64,000 bases of DNA from Tenacibaculum caenipelagi (GTDB taxonomy: Bacteria > Bacteroidota > Bacteroidia > Flavobacteriales > Flavobacteriaceae): contig NZ_SNYH01000004.1 of NCBI RefSeq assembly GCF_004363005.1, positions 186,001-250,000 on the forward strand. The letters are read 5' to 3'. The notes under the pieces are model-generated. The model ran no database searches. It was not told where the DNA came from and saw only the letters and a list, made by a program, of their open reading frames with translations. Shown here piece by piece: positions 44,343 to 53,423 of the stretch (its first letter is position 1; every line of letters starts with the position of its first letter). Position numbers and translations under genes: made by a program.

Positions 44343-46112
44343 TTATTTTCCTTCCATTTTCTTCTTTAATTCAGCTAATCCACCGATATCTCCTAAAGTA
44401 GTTTTTTCTACTTCTTGAGCTTTAGCAGCAGCTGCTTTAATGTTCTTTTGCTCTTCTTCTCTAAAGATAGATGTGTGAGAAGCAACAATTCTACGGTACT
44501 CTTTACTAAACTCAGTTACTTGGAACTTAGCCTCGTCACCTTTAGTTAATTTACCTCCGTCTTCTTTTTCTAAGAAACGAGTTGGAGCGAAAGCTTCAAC
44601 ACCATCAGCAAATACTACAGTTGCACCTTTATCATTTTTCTCTTTAATAGTACCTTCGTGGATAGATCCGATAGCATACGTAGCTTCGTGAGCATCCCAA
44701 GGGTTATCTTGAGTTTGCTTGTGACCTAAGTTTAACTTACGGTTTTCTACGTCTAACTCTAATACTTGTACTTCTAATTGATCACCTACAGTTACGAAAT
44801 CTGATGGATGCTTAATTTTCTTAGTCCAAGATAAATCAGAGATATATACTAATCCGTCGATACCTTCTTCTAACTCTACGAATACACCAAAGTTAGTGTA
44901 GTTACGTACAGTACCAGTGTGAGTAGAACCTACAGGGTATTTAGAAGTAATGTCTGTCCATGGATCTGGGTGTAATTGCTTCATACCTAAAGACATTTTA
45001 CGCTCTTCGCGATCTAATGTTAAGATTTGAGCTTCTACTTCGTCACCAACTTTTACGAAATCTTGTGCAGAACGTAAGTGAGTTGACCAAGACATTTCAG
45101 ATACGTGAATTAATCCTTCTACTCCTTCTTCAACCTCTACAAATGCACCATAATCAGCTAAAACAACTACTTTACCTTTTACTTTATCACCAACTTTTAA
45201 GTTAGCATCTAAAGCTTCCCATGGGTGAGCAGATAATTGTTTTAAACCTAATTGAATTCTTGACTTGTTATCATCAAAGTCTAAGATTACAACGTTTAAT
45301 TTTTGATCTAATTCAACAACTTCGTTCGGGTGGTTAATACGAGACCAAGATAAATCAGTAATGTGAATTAATCCGTCAACACCTCCTAAGTCAACAAATA
45401 CACCATAAGAAGTTACGTTTTTAACAACTCCTTCTAATACTTGTCCTTTTTCTAATTGACCGATAATTTCACGTTTTTGATCTTCTAAATCAGCTTCGAT
45501 TAACGCTTTATGAGATACTACTACGTTCTTAAATTCGTGGTTGATTTTCACAACTTTGAATTCCATAGTTTTTTCTACATATTGATCGTAGTCACGGATA
45601 GGCTTCACATCGATTTGAGAACCTGGTAAGAATGCTTCAATACCAAATACGTCAACGATCATACCTCCACGAGTTCTACACTTAACAAAACCGTTAACGA
45701 TTTCACCAGTTTCGTGTGCGTTGTTAACACGATCCCAAGCTTTGATTACACGTGCTTTTTTGTGAGATAATACTAATTGACCAGATGAATCTTCTCTTTT
45801 GTCAACTAATACTTCTACTTTGTCTCCAACAGCTAAATTTGGGTTGTAACGGAATTCGTTTAACGAAATTACACCCTCTGACTTAGAGTTGATGTCGATA
45901 ATAGCATCACGATCAGTAATACGTACTACTTCACCTTCGATAACATCGCGCTCGTTTACGAACCCTACAGTACCTTCTAAGGCAGTTTCAAATTCTTTTA
46001 ATTTAGACTCATCAACTTCATCAATACCTTCTTCGTATTTATGCCAGTTAAAGGTTGCTAAAAATTCTGCTGGATTTACAGCTTCTGCTGTGTTTTTTGT
46101 TTCTTCAGACAT
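44343..46112 (-). CDS. rpsA: 30S ribosomal protein S1
   Basis: 589 residues with six S1 RNA-binding repeats (for example GVVKNVTSYGVFVDLGGVDGLIHITDLSW and GKVVVLADYGAFVEVEEGVEGLIHVSEMSW regions). S1 binds mRNA on the small subunit; in Bacteroidota, where SD sequences are rare, it is thought important for initiation. Codon use is strongly biased (few rare codons), as for a highly expressed gene. It is transcribed alone. Confidence 0.95.
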   Translation of the reverse strand: MSEETKNTAEAVNPAEFLATFNWHKYEEGIDEVDESKLKEFETALEGTVGFVNERDVIEGEVVRITDRDAIIDINSKSEGVISLNEFRYNPNLAVGDKVEVLVDKREDSSGQLVLSHKKARVIKAWDRVNNAHETGEIVNGFVKCRTRGGMIVDVFGIEAFLPGSQIDVKPIRDYDQYVEKTMEFKVVKINHEFKNVVVSHKALIEADLEDQKREIIGQLEKGQVLEGVVKNVTSYGVFVDLGGVDGLIHITDLSWSRINHPNEVVELDQKLNVVILDFDDNKSRIQLGLKQLSAHPWEALDANLKVGDKVKGKVVVLADYGAFVEVEEGVEGLIHVSEMSWSTHLRSAQDFVKVGDEVEAQILTLDREERKMSLGMKQLHPDPWTDITSKYPVGSTHTGTVRNYTNFGVFVELEEGIDGLVYISDLSWTKKIKHPSDFVTVGDQLEVQVLELDVENRKLNLGHKQTQDNPWDAHEATYAIGSIHEGTIKEKNDKGATVVFADGVEAFAPTRFLEKEDGGKLTKGDEAKFQVTEFSKEYRRIVASHTSIFREEEQKNIKAAAAKAQEVEKTTLGDIGGLAELKKKMEGK

Positions 46113-46354
46113 GTCTGAAATAAGTTTTGTATCTTTTTGTTAACCAGATTTTTAACGATACTAACGCCAAGAGAAATTAAACTTAATAAATATAATTTTT
46201 AACCTTTTTTAAATCTGTACTCGTAAAAAGGCGTGCAAATTTACGAATAATTCTTGAAGTAACCTAAAATGTTTTGGTTTTTAGAGGGTTATGCAGGTTT
46301 TAGTTAGTGGTTAACTTGATAAGTGTTACAAAAAGAGTAAAATTATGTCATAAA

Positions 46355-46939
46355 TTATAAACAACTCATGTTAGAGATACCTCTAAACATTCTATTAAAG
46401 TCTCCATGATCTGTTGTATATCTATAATGTTTTTTTGTGTTTTCATTGACAAGTCTTACGAAAACAAAACATTCTTTAAAATAAGGTAAAATAAATTTTT
46501 TAAATTTTTTCTGATCTCTTTTATGATTCCAAGAGATTTTTATCTTCTTTTCGACAAACTTACCTGTTGTTTTATCTTTAACATAAGCATAATGAAAACC
46601 TGCCTCAAAATATTGTGTTAAAAGGTACTTGTCATTTTGTATAATTACTTCATGTAATCTACGGAACCCAAACATAGAACCTATTTTCATATTAATATAT
46701 TTTTTTTCTCCATCTACCAACTCTTTTAATCTCGATTGAGCAATCTTTTTTAACTTACCTTCTTTATTGTGGTAATGTAAATAATATCCTCCATAACCAT
46801 AATCCCCTTCTATATTAGTTTTATTAGTAGTGTTTTTATACATAATGGTTTTAATCCCATCATTGTCTATAAAATATGTTTCTTGAGAGAATACATTGTA
46901 ACAAATAAAAAGTAGGAAGAATAAAATTGTCTTTTTCAT
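46355..46939 (-). CDS. Exported hypothetical protein
   Basis: 194 residues. It begins with a signal peptide (MKKTILFFLLFICYNVFSQ). The body is Lys- and Tyr-rich with no motif that I recognise. It has 240 bases of upstream space before rpsA and stands alone. It is probably secreted or periplasmic. Confidence 0.6.
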   Translation of the reverse strand: MKKTILFFLLFICYNVFSQETYFIDNDGIKTIMYKNTTNKTNIEGDYGYGGYYLHYHNKEGKLKKIAQSRLKELVDGEKKYINMKIGSMFGFRRLHEVIIQNDKYLLTQYFEAGFHYAYVKDKTTGKFVEKKIKISWNHKRDQKKFKKFILPYFKECFVFVRLVNENTKKHYRYTTDHGDFNRMFRGISNMSCL

Positions 46940-47124
46940 ATTTTTAAAATTTTAGGAGGCAATATTAATAAAAAATCCTCTATTTTTATTAATACCATAA
47001 ATCAATTAAAAATGATTTTAATCATCTTTCAAAAATCGTTAATGTTTATGGTGTTTTCTTTAAATAAAGCCACATTTAGGGTGTTGAAAATTTTATGCAA
47101 GCAAATAGAGTTACTTAAACATAC

Positions 47125-47739
47125 TTATTCTATTTCCTTAATCTCCACCTTAAACAAATTATCAAAAATTTCAAAAATACTCTCAGCTTCTTTTTTACGA
47201 ACAGAAATAGTGTATTCGCAGTCTAATTCTAATTTTTGATTGATAATATCTAAGCTTCGTTCTTTTATAATACGCTGAACTTTATTCATCATATCGTAGC
47301 CAAACTTTAACTGATAATGTATATCTATAGTTTTCTCTATAATCTCAGAAGCTTCTAAAGCAAGTTGTGCAGAAGATCTATAAGCATTAATCAACCCTCC
47401 TACTCCTAATTTGGTGCCTCCAAAATAACGTACTGATACAATTAAAATATTGGTTACGTCAAAAGCTTGTATTTGTCCGTAAATTGGTTGTCCTGCTGAA
47501 TTACTAGGTTCTCCATCATCATTGGCACGAAAACGAATCTTTTCGGTTCCTAACTGCCACGCGTAACAATGATGACGTGCAGTGTGGTGTAGTTTACGGA
47601 GTTCTTCTAGTCGTTCTTTAATATCATCTTCAGAAAACACAGGAAAAGCATAACCGAAAAATTTACTGTTTCGATCTTTAAAAAGGGTTTCTCCTGAAGG
47701 TTTTATAATTGTTTTGTAAGTGTCTTTCATCTCATTCAT
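47125..47739 (-). CDS. YigZ/IMPACT family protein
   Basis: 204 residues from the ATG at 47739, which overlaps the EamA stop as TGATG; a GTG at 47742 is the only longer start. The IMPACT signature is present (ARHHCYAWQLG, NDDGEPSNSAGQPI, VRYFGGTKLGVGGL), and a C-terminal ferredoxin-like DUF1949 part follows. The biochemical role is unknown. It is the last of a five-gene operon. Confidence 0.88.
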   Translation of the reverse strand: MNEMKDTYKTIIKPSGETLFKDRNSKFFGYAFPVFSEDDIKERLEELRKLHHTARHHCYAWQLGTEKIRFRANDDGEPSNSAGQPIYGQIQAFDVTNILIVSVRYFGGTKLGVGGLINAYRSSAQLALEASEIIEKTIDIHYQLKFGYDMMNKVQRIIKERSLDIINQKLELDCEYTISVRKKEAESIFEIFDNLFKVEIKEIE

Positions 47740-48602
47740 CACGCCGAAACTACTAATAAAATACTAATTATAGCGAGTCCAATACCAATCCAGTTTTTTT
47801 TGATGAGTTTTTCTTTGAAAAATAAAAGGGCAAAAACGGTCGTTAAAATTACTACAGAAACATTATTTATAGTAAAGACAGAAGAACTCTCTAAGCCTTC
47901 AGTTTGTAATGCTTTTAATAAGAATTCCATTGAGTAATAATTCGGAATTCCTAAGGCTATTCCACCGATAATACTCATCCAGTGAAACTTAAATTTTTTA
48001 TCTAAAAGTTGAATAATTACAAAAAAACTTCCGAAGATAAAAGCGCATCCAAAAATAGTGGCGAGGAAAAACGGAACAGCTTCTGCAGCAACATAGTTTG
48101 TTTCTACATATTTTAAAAGTGTATCAATACTTCCTGAACCTAAAAAAAGTAATAAAGGAAATAGTAAATTCTTAAATTTCACAGGAGAAGTATCGCTTTT
48201 TGCAGAGGATAAATACACGGCAATTAAAGCGAGTATAATTCCGATAACCTTCACGAATCCAATGCTTTCATTGTATAAGAACATTCCTACTACAACAGGG
48301 ATTACTACAGACATTTTTCCTGCTACAGAGGCAACAGATAAACCATTTTTTTGAGCGGTAATTCCCATAACATTAAATACGGTAATAAATAAAAAGCCTA
48401 AACAAATAGCTCCAAAAAACCACGATTGTTGTGGAATGTCTGGTACTGTAATTGTTGCTTCAGAATTTAGGAGACCCAAAGATAATGCAATAGCGTAGTT
48501 GATAACAATTGCATGTATCGTATTGATTTTAAAAACATCAAATAATTTAAAAACAACAAAAAGTAAACTAGATATTAAAACGCTTAATGCTAAGTATATC
48601 AT
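47739..48602 (-). CDS. EamA/DMT family transporter
   Basis: 287 residues with about ten membrane segments in two repeats and the EamA pattern near each repeat end (SVASVAGKMSVVIPVVVGMFLYNESIG, SVFTINNVSVVILTTVFALLFFKEKL). The substrate is not predictable. It overlaps its neighbours on both sides. Confidence 0.85.
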   Translation of the reverse strand: MIYLALSVLISSLLFVVFKLFDVFKINTIHAIVINYAIALSLGLLNSEATITVPDIPQQSWFFGAICLGFLFITVFNVMGITAQKNGLSVASVAGKMSVVIPVVVGMFLYNESIGFVKVIGIILALIAVYLSSAKSDTSPVKFKNLLFPLLLFLGSGSIDTLLKYVETNYVAAEAVPFFLATIFGCAFIFGSFFVIIQLLDKKFKFHWMSIIGGIALGIPNYYSMEFLLKALQTEGLESSSVFTINNVSVVILTTVFALLFFKEKLIKKNWIGIGLAIISILLVVSA

Positions 48603-49210
48603 TTTGCAAACTCTTTTCGTTTTAGTAAATCAACTATATCTTCAGTTTGTGGACAATTATTCCATACCTGTATGCCCAATTGTTGTGCAGCATTAGTATT
48701 TTCTCTGGTATCATCAATAAAATAAGTTTCAGAAGCTTGTAGATTGTTTTCGCTTAACACAAACTCAAAGATATCTGTGTTTGGTTTTCTAAAATTAATT
48801 TCATGTGATAAATAAAATTGCTCGAAGCAATTTTTAAATTCACTATACAACTCCATTCCCCAGTCGTTTTGAATCCATGAAATATGTAAATCGTTAGTAT
48901 TACTTAATAAAAACAATCGGTATTGATTGCTTTTTGCTAATTCTTTTAAGAAATCAAAACGATGTTTTGGAAAATCTAACAAAATTGCGTTCCAAGCAAA
49001 AACTAAATCTTCTTTGGGTATTTTAAACTTATTGAAAAAGAACTCTATAAATTCATTGGTAGAGATTAATCCCATTTCATACTGAAAATATTGATGCATC
49101 ATCTCTTCGCTAATTTCAGTAACTCCAAGTTTTGCAAGTTCTTTGTACGTTGCTTCTTTATCTAAATTGATGAATACATCACCAAAATCAAAAATGATGT
49201 TTTTAATCAT
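48599..49210 (-). CDS. HAD-superfamily hydrolase
   Basis: 203 residues. Motif I is FDFGDVFINLD, in which the second Asp of DxD is replaced (DFGDV), as in many YihX-type HADs; motif II is LLSNTND and motif III-IV is RKP ... YFIDDTREN. Members dephosphorylate sugar phosphates or FMN-like substrates. In a ribD operon a role in the dephosphorylation step of riboflavin synthesis is conceivable but unproven. Confidence 0.85.
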   Translation of the reverse strand: MIKNIIFDFGDVFINLDKEATYKELAKLGVTEISEEMMHQYFQYEMGLISTNEFIEFFFNKFKIPKEDLVFAWNAILLDFPKHRFDFLKELAKSNQYRLFLLSNTNDLHISWIQNDWGMELYSEFKNCFEQFYLSHEINFRKPNTDIFEFVLSENNLQASETYFIDDTRENTNAAQQLGIQVWNNCPQTEDIVDLLKRKEFAK

Positions 49211-50285
49211 TTCTATATATTCTTAAAATATCGTTATTTATTTTTTCTTCGGAAAAAAGCTTAGCATTAAAACTAGGGCGCTTCACTCCTGCTCCAAAAT
49301 TTACATCACCAATAAACACTCTGGCTTCGTCCCATAAACTTGCATTAATAAATGTTAGCAAGGTTTGTGCGCCTCCTTCAATAATTACTGATTGAATATG
49401 GTGTTTGTGTAAAACTTTGCAGATTTGTTCCGCTACTCGGGAAGAAAAATCGATTTGTTCGTAAATGAGTCCATGAGATTTCTCACTATCGTTCGGAATG
49501 ACATCTACAATTTCTCCTCTCTTTTCTCTTTTCTCTTTTGTTTCAAAAAGAACTATTGTTTTAACTTTTCCGTCTAGAACAGTTGCTGTTGGAGGGATTT
49601 TTAAATCTTTATCTATAACAATTCTGATAGGATGATTCCCTGACCAACTACGAACCGTTAATGAAGGATTGTCAGCAATCACAGTATTGGTTCCTACTAA
49701 AATAGCATGCTCTTCACTTCGCCATTTATGAACTAACTGCTGAGAATAAGTATTAGAAATCCACACAGGTTTTTGTTCATCTTTGGTCAAAGGAGCTATA
49801 AATCTATCTTTGGTTTCTGCCCACTTTAAAATTATATACGGGCGTTTTTTGTTTTGAACAGTAAAAAAGCGTTTATGATGTTCTTTGCAAGCTTCATCAT
49901 AAATACCTACAACTACATTTATACCAGCCTTTTTAAGACGTTCAATACCTTTGCCAGCTACCAAATTATTAGTGTCTATAGAGCCAATTACTACATTCGG
50001 AATTCCTTTTTCAATAATTAAATCAGCACAAGGAGGTGTTTTTCCGTGGTGAGAACAAGGTTCTAGAGTTACATAAATAGTAGCTTCTTTTAATAATTCT
50101 TGACTTTTAACTGAATTGATAGCATTTACTTCAGCATGAGGGCCGCCATAAGGAGAGGTAAATCCTTCTCCAATAATTTTGTTATTATACACAATTACTG
50201 CGCCTACTGATGGATTAGGACGTGTTGTCCCAATTCCGTTTTTAGCCAGTTGTATGCAACGTTGTATGTACTTTTCGTGATTCAA
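49203..50285 (-). CDS. ribD: Bifunctional riboflavin deaminase-reductase
   Basis: 360 residues. The N-terminal deaminase has zinc ligands H50, C77 and C86 (GPHAEVNAI and LEPCSHHGKTPPC). The reductase domain follows from about 145. It deaminates and reduces the pyrimidine of riboflavin synthesis. The start is a TTG at 50285; no ATG precedes the conserved MNHEKYIQRC beginning. It lies 4 bases after the LEA-type gene. Confidence 0.93.
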   Translation of the reverse strand: MNHEKYIQRCIQLAKNGIGTTRPNPSVGAVIVYNNKIIGEGFTSPYGGPHAEVNAINSVKSQELLKEATIYVTLEPCSHHGKTPPCADLIIEKGIPNVVIGSIDTNNLVAGKGIERLKKAGINVVVGIYDEACKEHHKRFFTVQNKKRPYIILKWAETKDRFIAPLTKDEQKPVWISNTYSQQLVHKWRSEEHAILVGTNTVIADNPSLTVRSWSGNHPIRIVIDKDLKIPPTATVLDGKVKTIVLFETKEKREKRGEIVDVIPNDSEKSHGLIYEQIDFSSRVAEQICKVLHKHHIQSVIIEGGAQTLLTFINASLWDEARVFIGDVNFGAGVKRPSFNAKLFSEEKINNDILRIYRND

Positions 50286-50289
50286 ATTG

Positions 50290-50754
50290 TTAGAATTTTA
50301 TTTTTACATCTTCAACTTGATCAATCGGATAGATATGTGAGAACCCCAAAACTTTATATCTTATATCACCTTTAAAATGGACTTTTAAACTCTGGTTTAA
50401 GAGTGAGGAAAGAAGTCCGCCTAAAACACCGTTTTTATTATTTTCAAAAACTCTTTTAGCTGGGATAACTACTTTTAAAGGAATAGAAAATTCTTTACGA
50501 GCAGGAACTTTAAACTCTTCAGAAGATACCTGAGCTACTTGTACTTGATTTACCAAAACTTTAATTTCGTCAGTCGCAATTTTACCACCAATATCATTAG
50601 GGTTTTTAAAGTAGGCATTTGCCCCCACTCTAATAGTATCGGTAGTGGCTGATAAAAGCTTTATATCGTCAACTTTTAAGAAGATTGGTTTTTGTTTTAC
50701 AGAACAACTAAAGATGAATATTAAAAAAGATAAAAAATAAATTATTTTCTTCAT
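50290..50754 (-). CDS. LEA-type-2-like lipoprotein
   Basis: 154 residues. The signal ends in IFSC (Cys 17). A single LEA14-like beta-sandwich follows (NAYFKNPNDIGGKIATDEIKVLVNQ, EFSIPLKVVIP). The function is unknown. It is the first gene of the ribD operon. Confidence 0.75.
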   Translation of the reverse strand: MKKIIYFLSFLIFIFSCSVKQKPIFLKVDDIKLLSATTDTIRVGANAYFKNPNDIGGKIATDEIKVLVNQVQVAQVSSEEFKVPARKEFSIPLKVVIPAKRVFENNKNGVLGGLLSSLLNQSLKVHFKGDIRYKVLGFSHIYPIDQVEDVKIKF

Positions 50755-50806
50755 GAAAACTCTCGTTTTTTTAGGTAATTTGCTTTAGCAAAAGTACTAT
50801 ATTCCT

Positions 50807-51298
50807 ATGATACCAACAGATTTTATTATTAGAGAAATTCAACCACAAGATAATGCAGAGATAGCCAAAGTTATTCGTAATGTGTTAATCGAATTTGGAG
50901 TGCCAAAAGTAGGGACTGCTTATGAGGATAAAGCTACAGATGAGATGTATGAAACCTATCAAAAAGAAAAAGCGGGGTATTTTGTTGTTGAACATAAAGG
51001 TACAATAGTTGGAGGAGCTGGTTTTTCTGCCTTAGATAATTTTGAAGGGAATGTATGTGAATTACAAAAAATGTACTTTTTACCCATTGCTAGAGGAAAA
51101 GGTTTGGGAGGTAAGTTAATTAATTTTTGTTTAACTAAAGCAAAAGAACAAGGCTTTGAACAATGCTATTTAGAAACAATGCCTTATATGGAAGCTGCAA
51201 GAGCATTATACAAGAAAAATGGATTTGTAAATCTAGATAAGCCAATAGGAAACACAGGGCATTATTCATGTAATGTGTGGATGATTAAAGATTTATAA
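50807..51298 (+). CDS. GNAT family N-acetyltransferase
   Basis: 163 residues. The acetyl-CoA loop is KMYFLPIARGKGLGGKLI (RGxGxG), followed by CYLETMPYMEAARALYKKNGF. The substrate is unknown. It faces away from the ribD operon and is followed 25 bases later by prmC. Confidence 0.9.
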   Translation: MIPTDFIIREIQPQDNAEIAKVIRNVLIEFGVPKVGTAYEDKATDEMYETYQKEKAGYFVVEHKGTIVGGAGFSALDNFEGNVCELQKMYFLPIARGKGLGGKLINFCLTKAKEQGFEQCYLETMPYMEAARALYKKNGFVNLDKPIGNTGHYSCNVWMIKDL

Positions 51299-51323
51299 AT
51301 TCAAAGAAAAAGTATAGAGACAG

Positions 51324-52181
51324 ATGCAGTTAAAACAATATAGGGTGTATTTTACTAAACAATTAGAAAATACATATCCTCAAACAGAAATAGATACTTT
51401 TTTCTTTTTAGTAATTGAAGAGTATTTGAGCTTACAGAGAATAGACTTGGTTTTACAACCAACTTTTGAAATTCCTTCAGATAAAATTAAATTATTAGAT
51501 GAAGTTTTGGTTAGGTTACAAAAAGAGGAGCCTATTCAGTATATACTTGGAAAAACAGAATTCTACGGACTTCCCTTTTATGTAAATTCAAATACATTGA
51601 TACCAAGACCAGAAACAGAAGAATTGGTTGAATGGATTATTAAAGAGATTGAAGTTATTGATAGAAAGAAACTGTTATCTATTTTAGATATAGGAACTGG
51701 TACAGGTTGCATCCCTATTAGTTTAAAAAAATACTTACCGAGCGCTAACGTTAGTGCTATAGATGTCTCAGAAGAAGCACTAAGAGTGGCCAAACAAAAC
51801 GCTGTGTTAAACAATGTAGAAGTCTCTTTTATTCATCTAGATATTTTACAAACAGAAAACTTGTCTGAACAGTTCGATGTTATCGTTTCTAACCCTCCTT
51901 ATGTACGTGAATTAGAAAAAGTAGAGATTAAAAATAATGTTTTAAAAAATGAGCCGCATTTAGCGTTGTTTGTTGAAGATAATAATCCGTTACTTTTTTA
52001 TAAAAAAATAGCAGATTTAGCTAAAAAACAGTTAACTAAAAACGGAGTGCTCTTTTTTGAAATCAATCAATATTTAGGTAAGGAAACTGTTGAAATGTTA
52101 AAAGGTAAAGGTTTTACAAAAATTGAACTCCGGAAAGATTTATTCGGGAATGATAGAATGATTAAAGCTTGTTTTAGTTAA
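51324..52181 (+). CDS. prmC: Release factor glutamine methyltransferase
   Basis: 285 residues. SAM motif I is ILDIGTGTGCIPISL and the substrate loop is VSNPPYVRE (NPPY), which methylates the Gln of the GGQ loop of RF1/RF2. The N-terminal helical domain is also present. Length and motif order match the family. Confidence 0.93.
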   Translation: MQLKQYRVYFTKQLENTYPQTEIDTFFFLVIEEYLSLQRIDLVLQPTFEIPSDKIKLLDEVLVRLQKEEPIQYILGKTEFYGLPFYVNSNTLIPRPETEELVEWIIKEIEVIDRKKLLSILDIGTGTGCIPISLKKYLPSANVSAIDVSEEALRVAKQNAVLNNVEVSFIHLDILQTENLSEQFDVIVSNPPYVRELEKVEIKNNVLKNEPHLALFVEDNNPLLFYKKIADLAKKQLTKNGVLFFEINQYLGKETVEMLKGKGFTKIELRKDLFGNDRMIKACFS

Positions 52182-52359
52182 GTAATTTAGAGTTTTGAAT
52201 AGTGTGAAACATTATTTTTTATATTTTAATTATATAGTTAATTTTTAGTTTAGTTAGTAATTTTTTAACATTAAATTTAAAGTTCTTAAGGTGTTTATAT
52301 GGAAGAAATATTTTTTTTTCAAAACTTAAAAAGTTATATTAGCAGAAAGAACTTGAAAA

Positions 52360-52701
52360 GTGGAATTAAAAAAATTACTAGAAGAAACTAAAACAAAAGC
52401 TATCTATCTTATCGATAATAAAGGAAAGGTGATTGACTTTTTTTGCCCAGAAGAAAGTGAGTTGTCTGAAATTAAAGATAAAATTGCTGCATTTGGTGCA
52501 GTGGTGTTTAATGTAGGGAGTAATTTTCTTAATCTATTTTTTCAAACTGAGCTTAATGAGGTTAAATTAAAAGCAAAAAACGAAACCCTATTGTTTTTTA
52601 AGTATAATGAATTTCTGTTGTGTTTTGTAACAGATAAAGAAACTAATATTGGGCTTATAAACCTTATGGTGAAAAAGCAAACTAATACTATTAAAACTTA
52701 A
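52360..52701 (+). CDS. Roadblock/LC7-like small protein
   Basis: 113 residues with a GTG start at 52360; no ATG in frame precedes AIYLIDNKGKVIDF. The beta-alpha pattern (strand with IDNKGKVI, long helix, two strands ending in FLLCFVTDKETNIGLI) resembles roadblock/LC7 proteins, which act with small GTPases such as MglA. It is the first of three short co-directional genes. The family call is by pattern only. Confidence 0.5.
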   Translation: MELKKLLEETKTKAIYLIDNKGKVIDFFCPEESELSEIKDKIAAFGAVVFNVGSNFLNLFFQTELNEVKLKAKNETLLFFKYNEFLLCFVTDKETNIGLINLMVKKQTNTIKT

Positions 52702-52732
52702 CTTAATTATTAACCACTAACACTTAAATCTT

Positions 52733-53107
52733 ATGGAAAAAATCCTAACCTCTCTAATTAAAAATGTAAAAGAAAATGTACCAGGGTACATTGCAATTAG
52801 TGTAGCAGAAATTGCTTCAGGAGAATCTTTAGCTTCAGACTCTGTAGATACCACCTTCGACCCTGCTTTGGCAAGTGCTTATAATGTAGAAATTATAAAT
52901 GCTAAACGTAAGGCAATAGAAGTTTTAGGCTTAGATGAAAATATTAGTGATATTCATTTTAAACTTGACAATCATATTCATGTTATTGATATGTCTCCAA
53001 GTGGTGAGTATTTTATTTACTTAGCGGTAGATTCTAACAGGGCAAATTTAGCACTTACTAGAACTATGCTAAATAAGTATAAAAAAGAACTGAATGAAGT
53101 ATTATAA
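52733..53107 (+). CDS. Roadblock/LC7-like small protein
   Basis: 124 residues. It has the strand GYIAISVAEIASGE, a long helix, a second strand HIHVIDMSPSGEYFIYLAVD and a final helix, again the roadblock fold order. It follows the first gene by 31 bases and overlaps the next by 14. No GTPase gene is in the window. Confidence 0.5.
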   Translation: MEKILTSLIKNVKENVPGYIAISVAEIASGESLASDSVDTTFDPALASAYNVEIINAKRKAIEVLGLDENISDIHFKLDNHIHVIDMSPSGEYFIYLAVDSNRANLALTRTMLNKYKKELNEVL

Positions 53108-53369
53108 GGCTTTAAATTTAAAAGAAATTGGAATCGATAATGAGGTTCTACAATTGTTAGAAAGTTTTCAAGATGAATATAAACTTAAAGTTCTAGCAAA
53201 TGAATCTGTTATTGATGATGAACAAATAGCTGATAGTTCTAATGAACAAGATTTAAAAATGGCTATTTATGATTTCTTTTTTGAACCTAAATTTGATAGT
53301 GTTTTTGATTTGGTAAACTTTAAAAAAATGAAGTTTGGCAACTCAAAAAATAATCAAGATCAAGAATAG
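53094..53369 (+). CDS. Small hypothetical protein, third gene of the roadblock-like operon
   Basis: 91 acidic residues without signal peptide or membrane segment. It overlaps the end of the second gene, so it is co-translated. No family is recognised. A bidirectional terminator follows. Confidence 0.65.
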   Translation: MKYYKALNLKEIGIDNEVLQLLESFQDEYKLKVLANESVIDDEQIADSSNEQDLKMAIYDFFFEPKFDSVFDLVNFKKMKFGNSKNNQDQE

Positions 53370-53391
53370 TCTTTAATCTTCTTAAGGTTAG

Positions 53392-53423
53392 AAAAGCCCA
53401 TGATTGTTTAATCATGGGCTTTT
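53392..53423. terminator. Bidirectional terminator
   Basis: AAAAGCCCATGAT (53392-53404), 6 bases, ATCATGGGCTTTT (53411-53423). The stop codon of the MocR gene (53408-53410) lies in the loop. Confidence 0.85.

Noticed and set aside
45889..46143. 84-codon frame opposite rpsA
   Set aside because: It is a shadow of the strongly biased rpsA codons; no homology or start signal.
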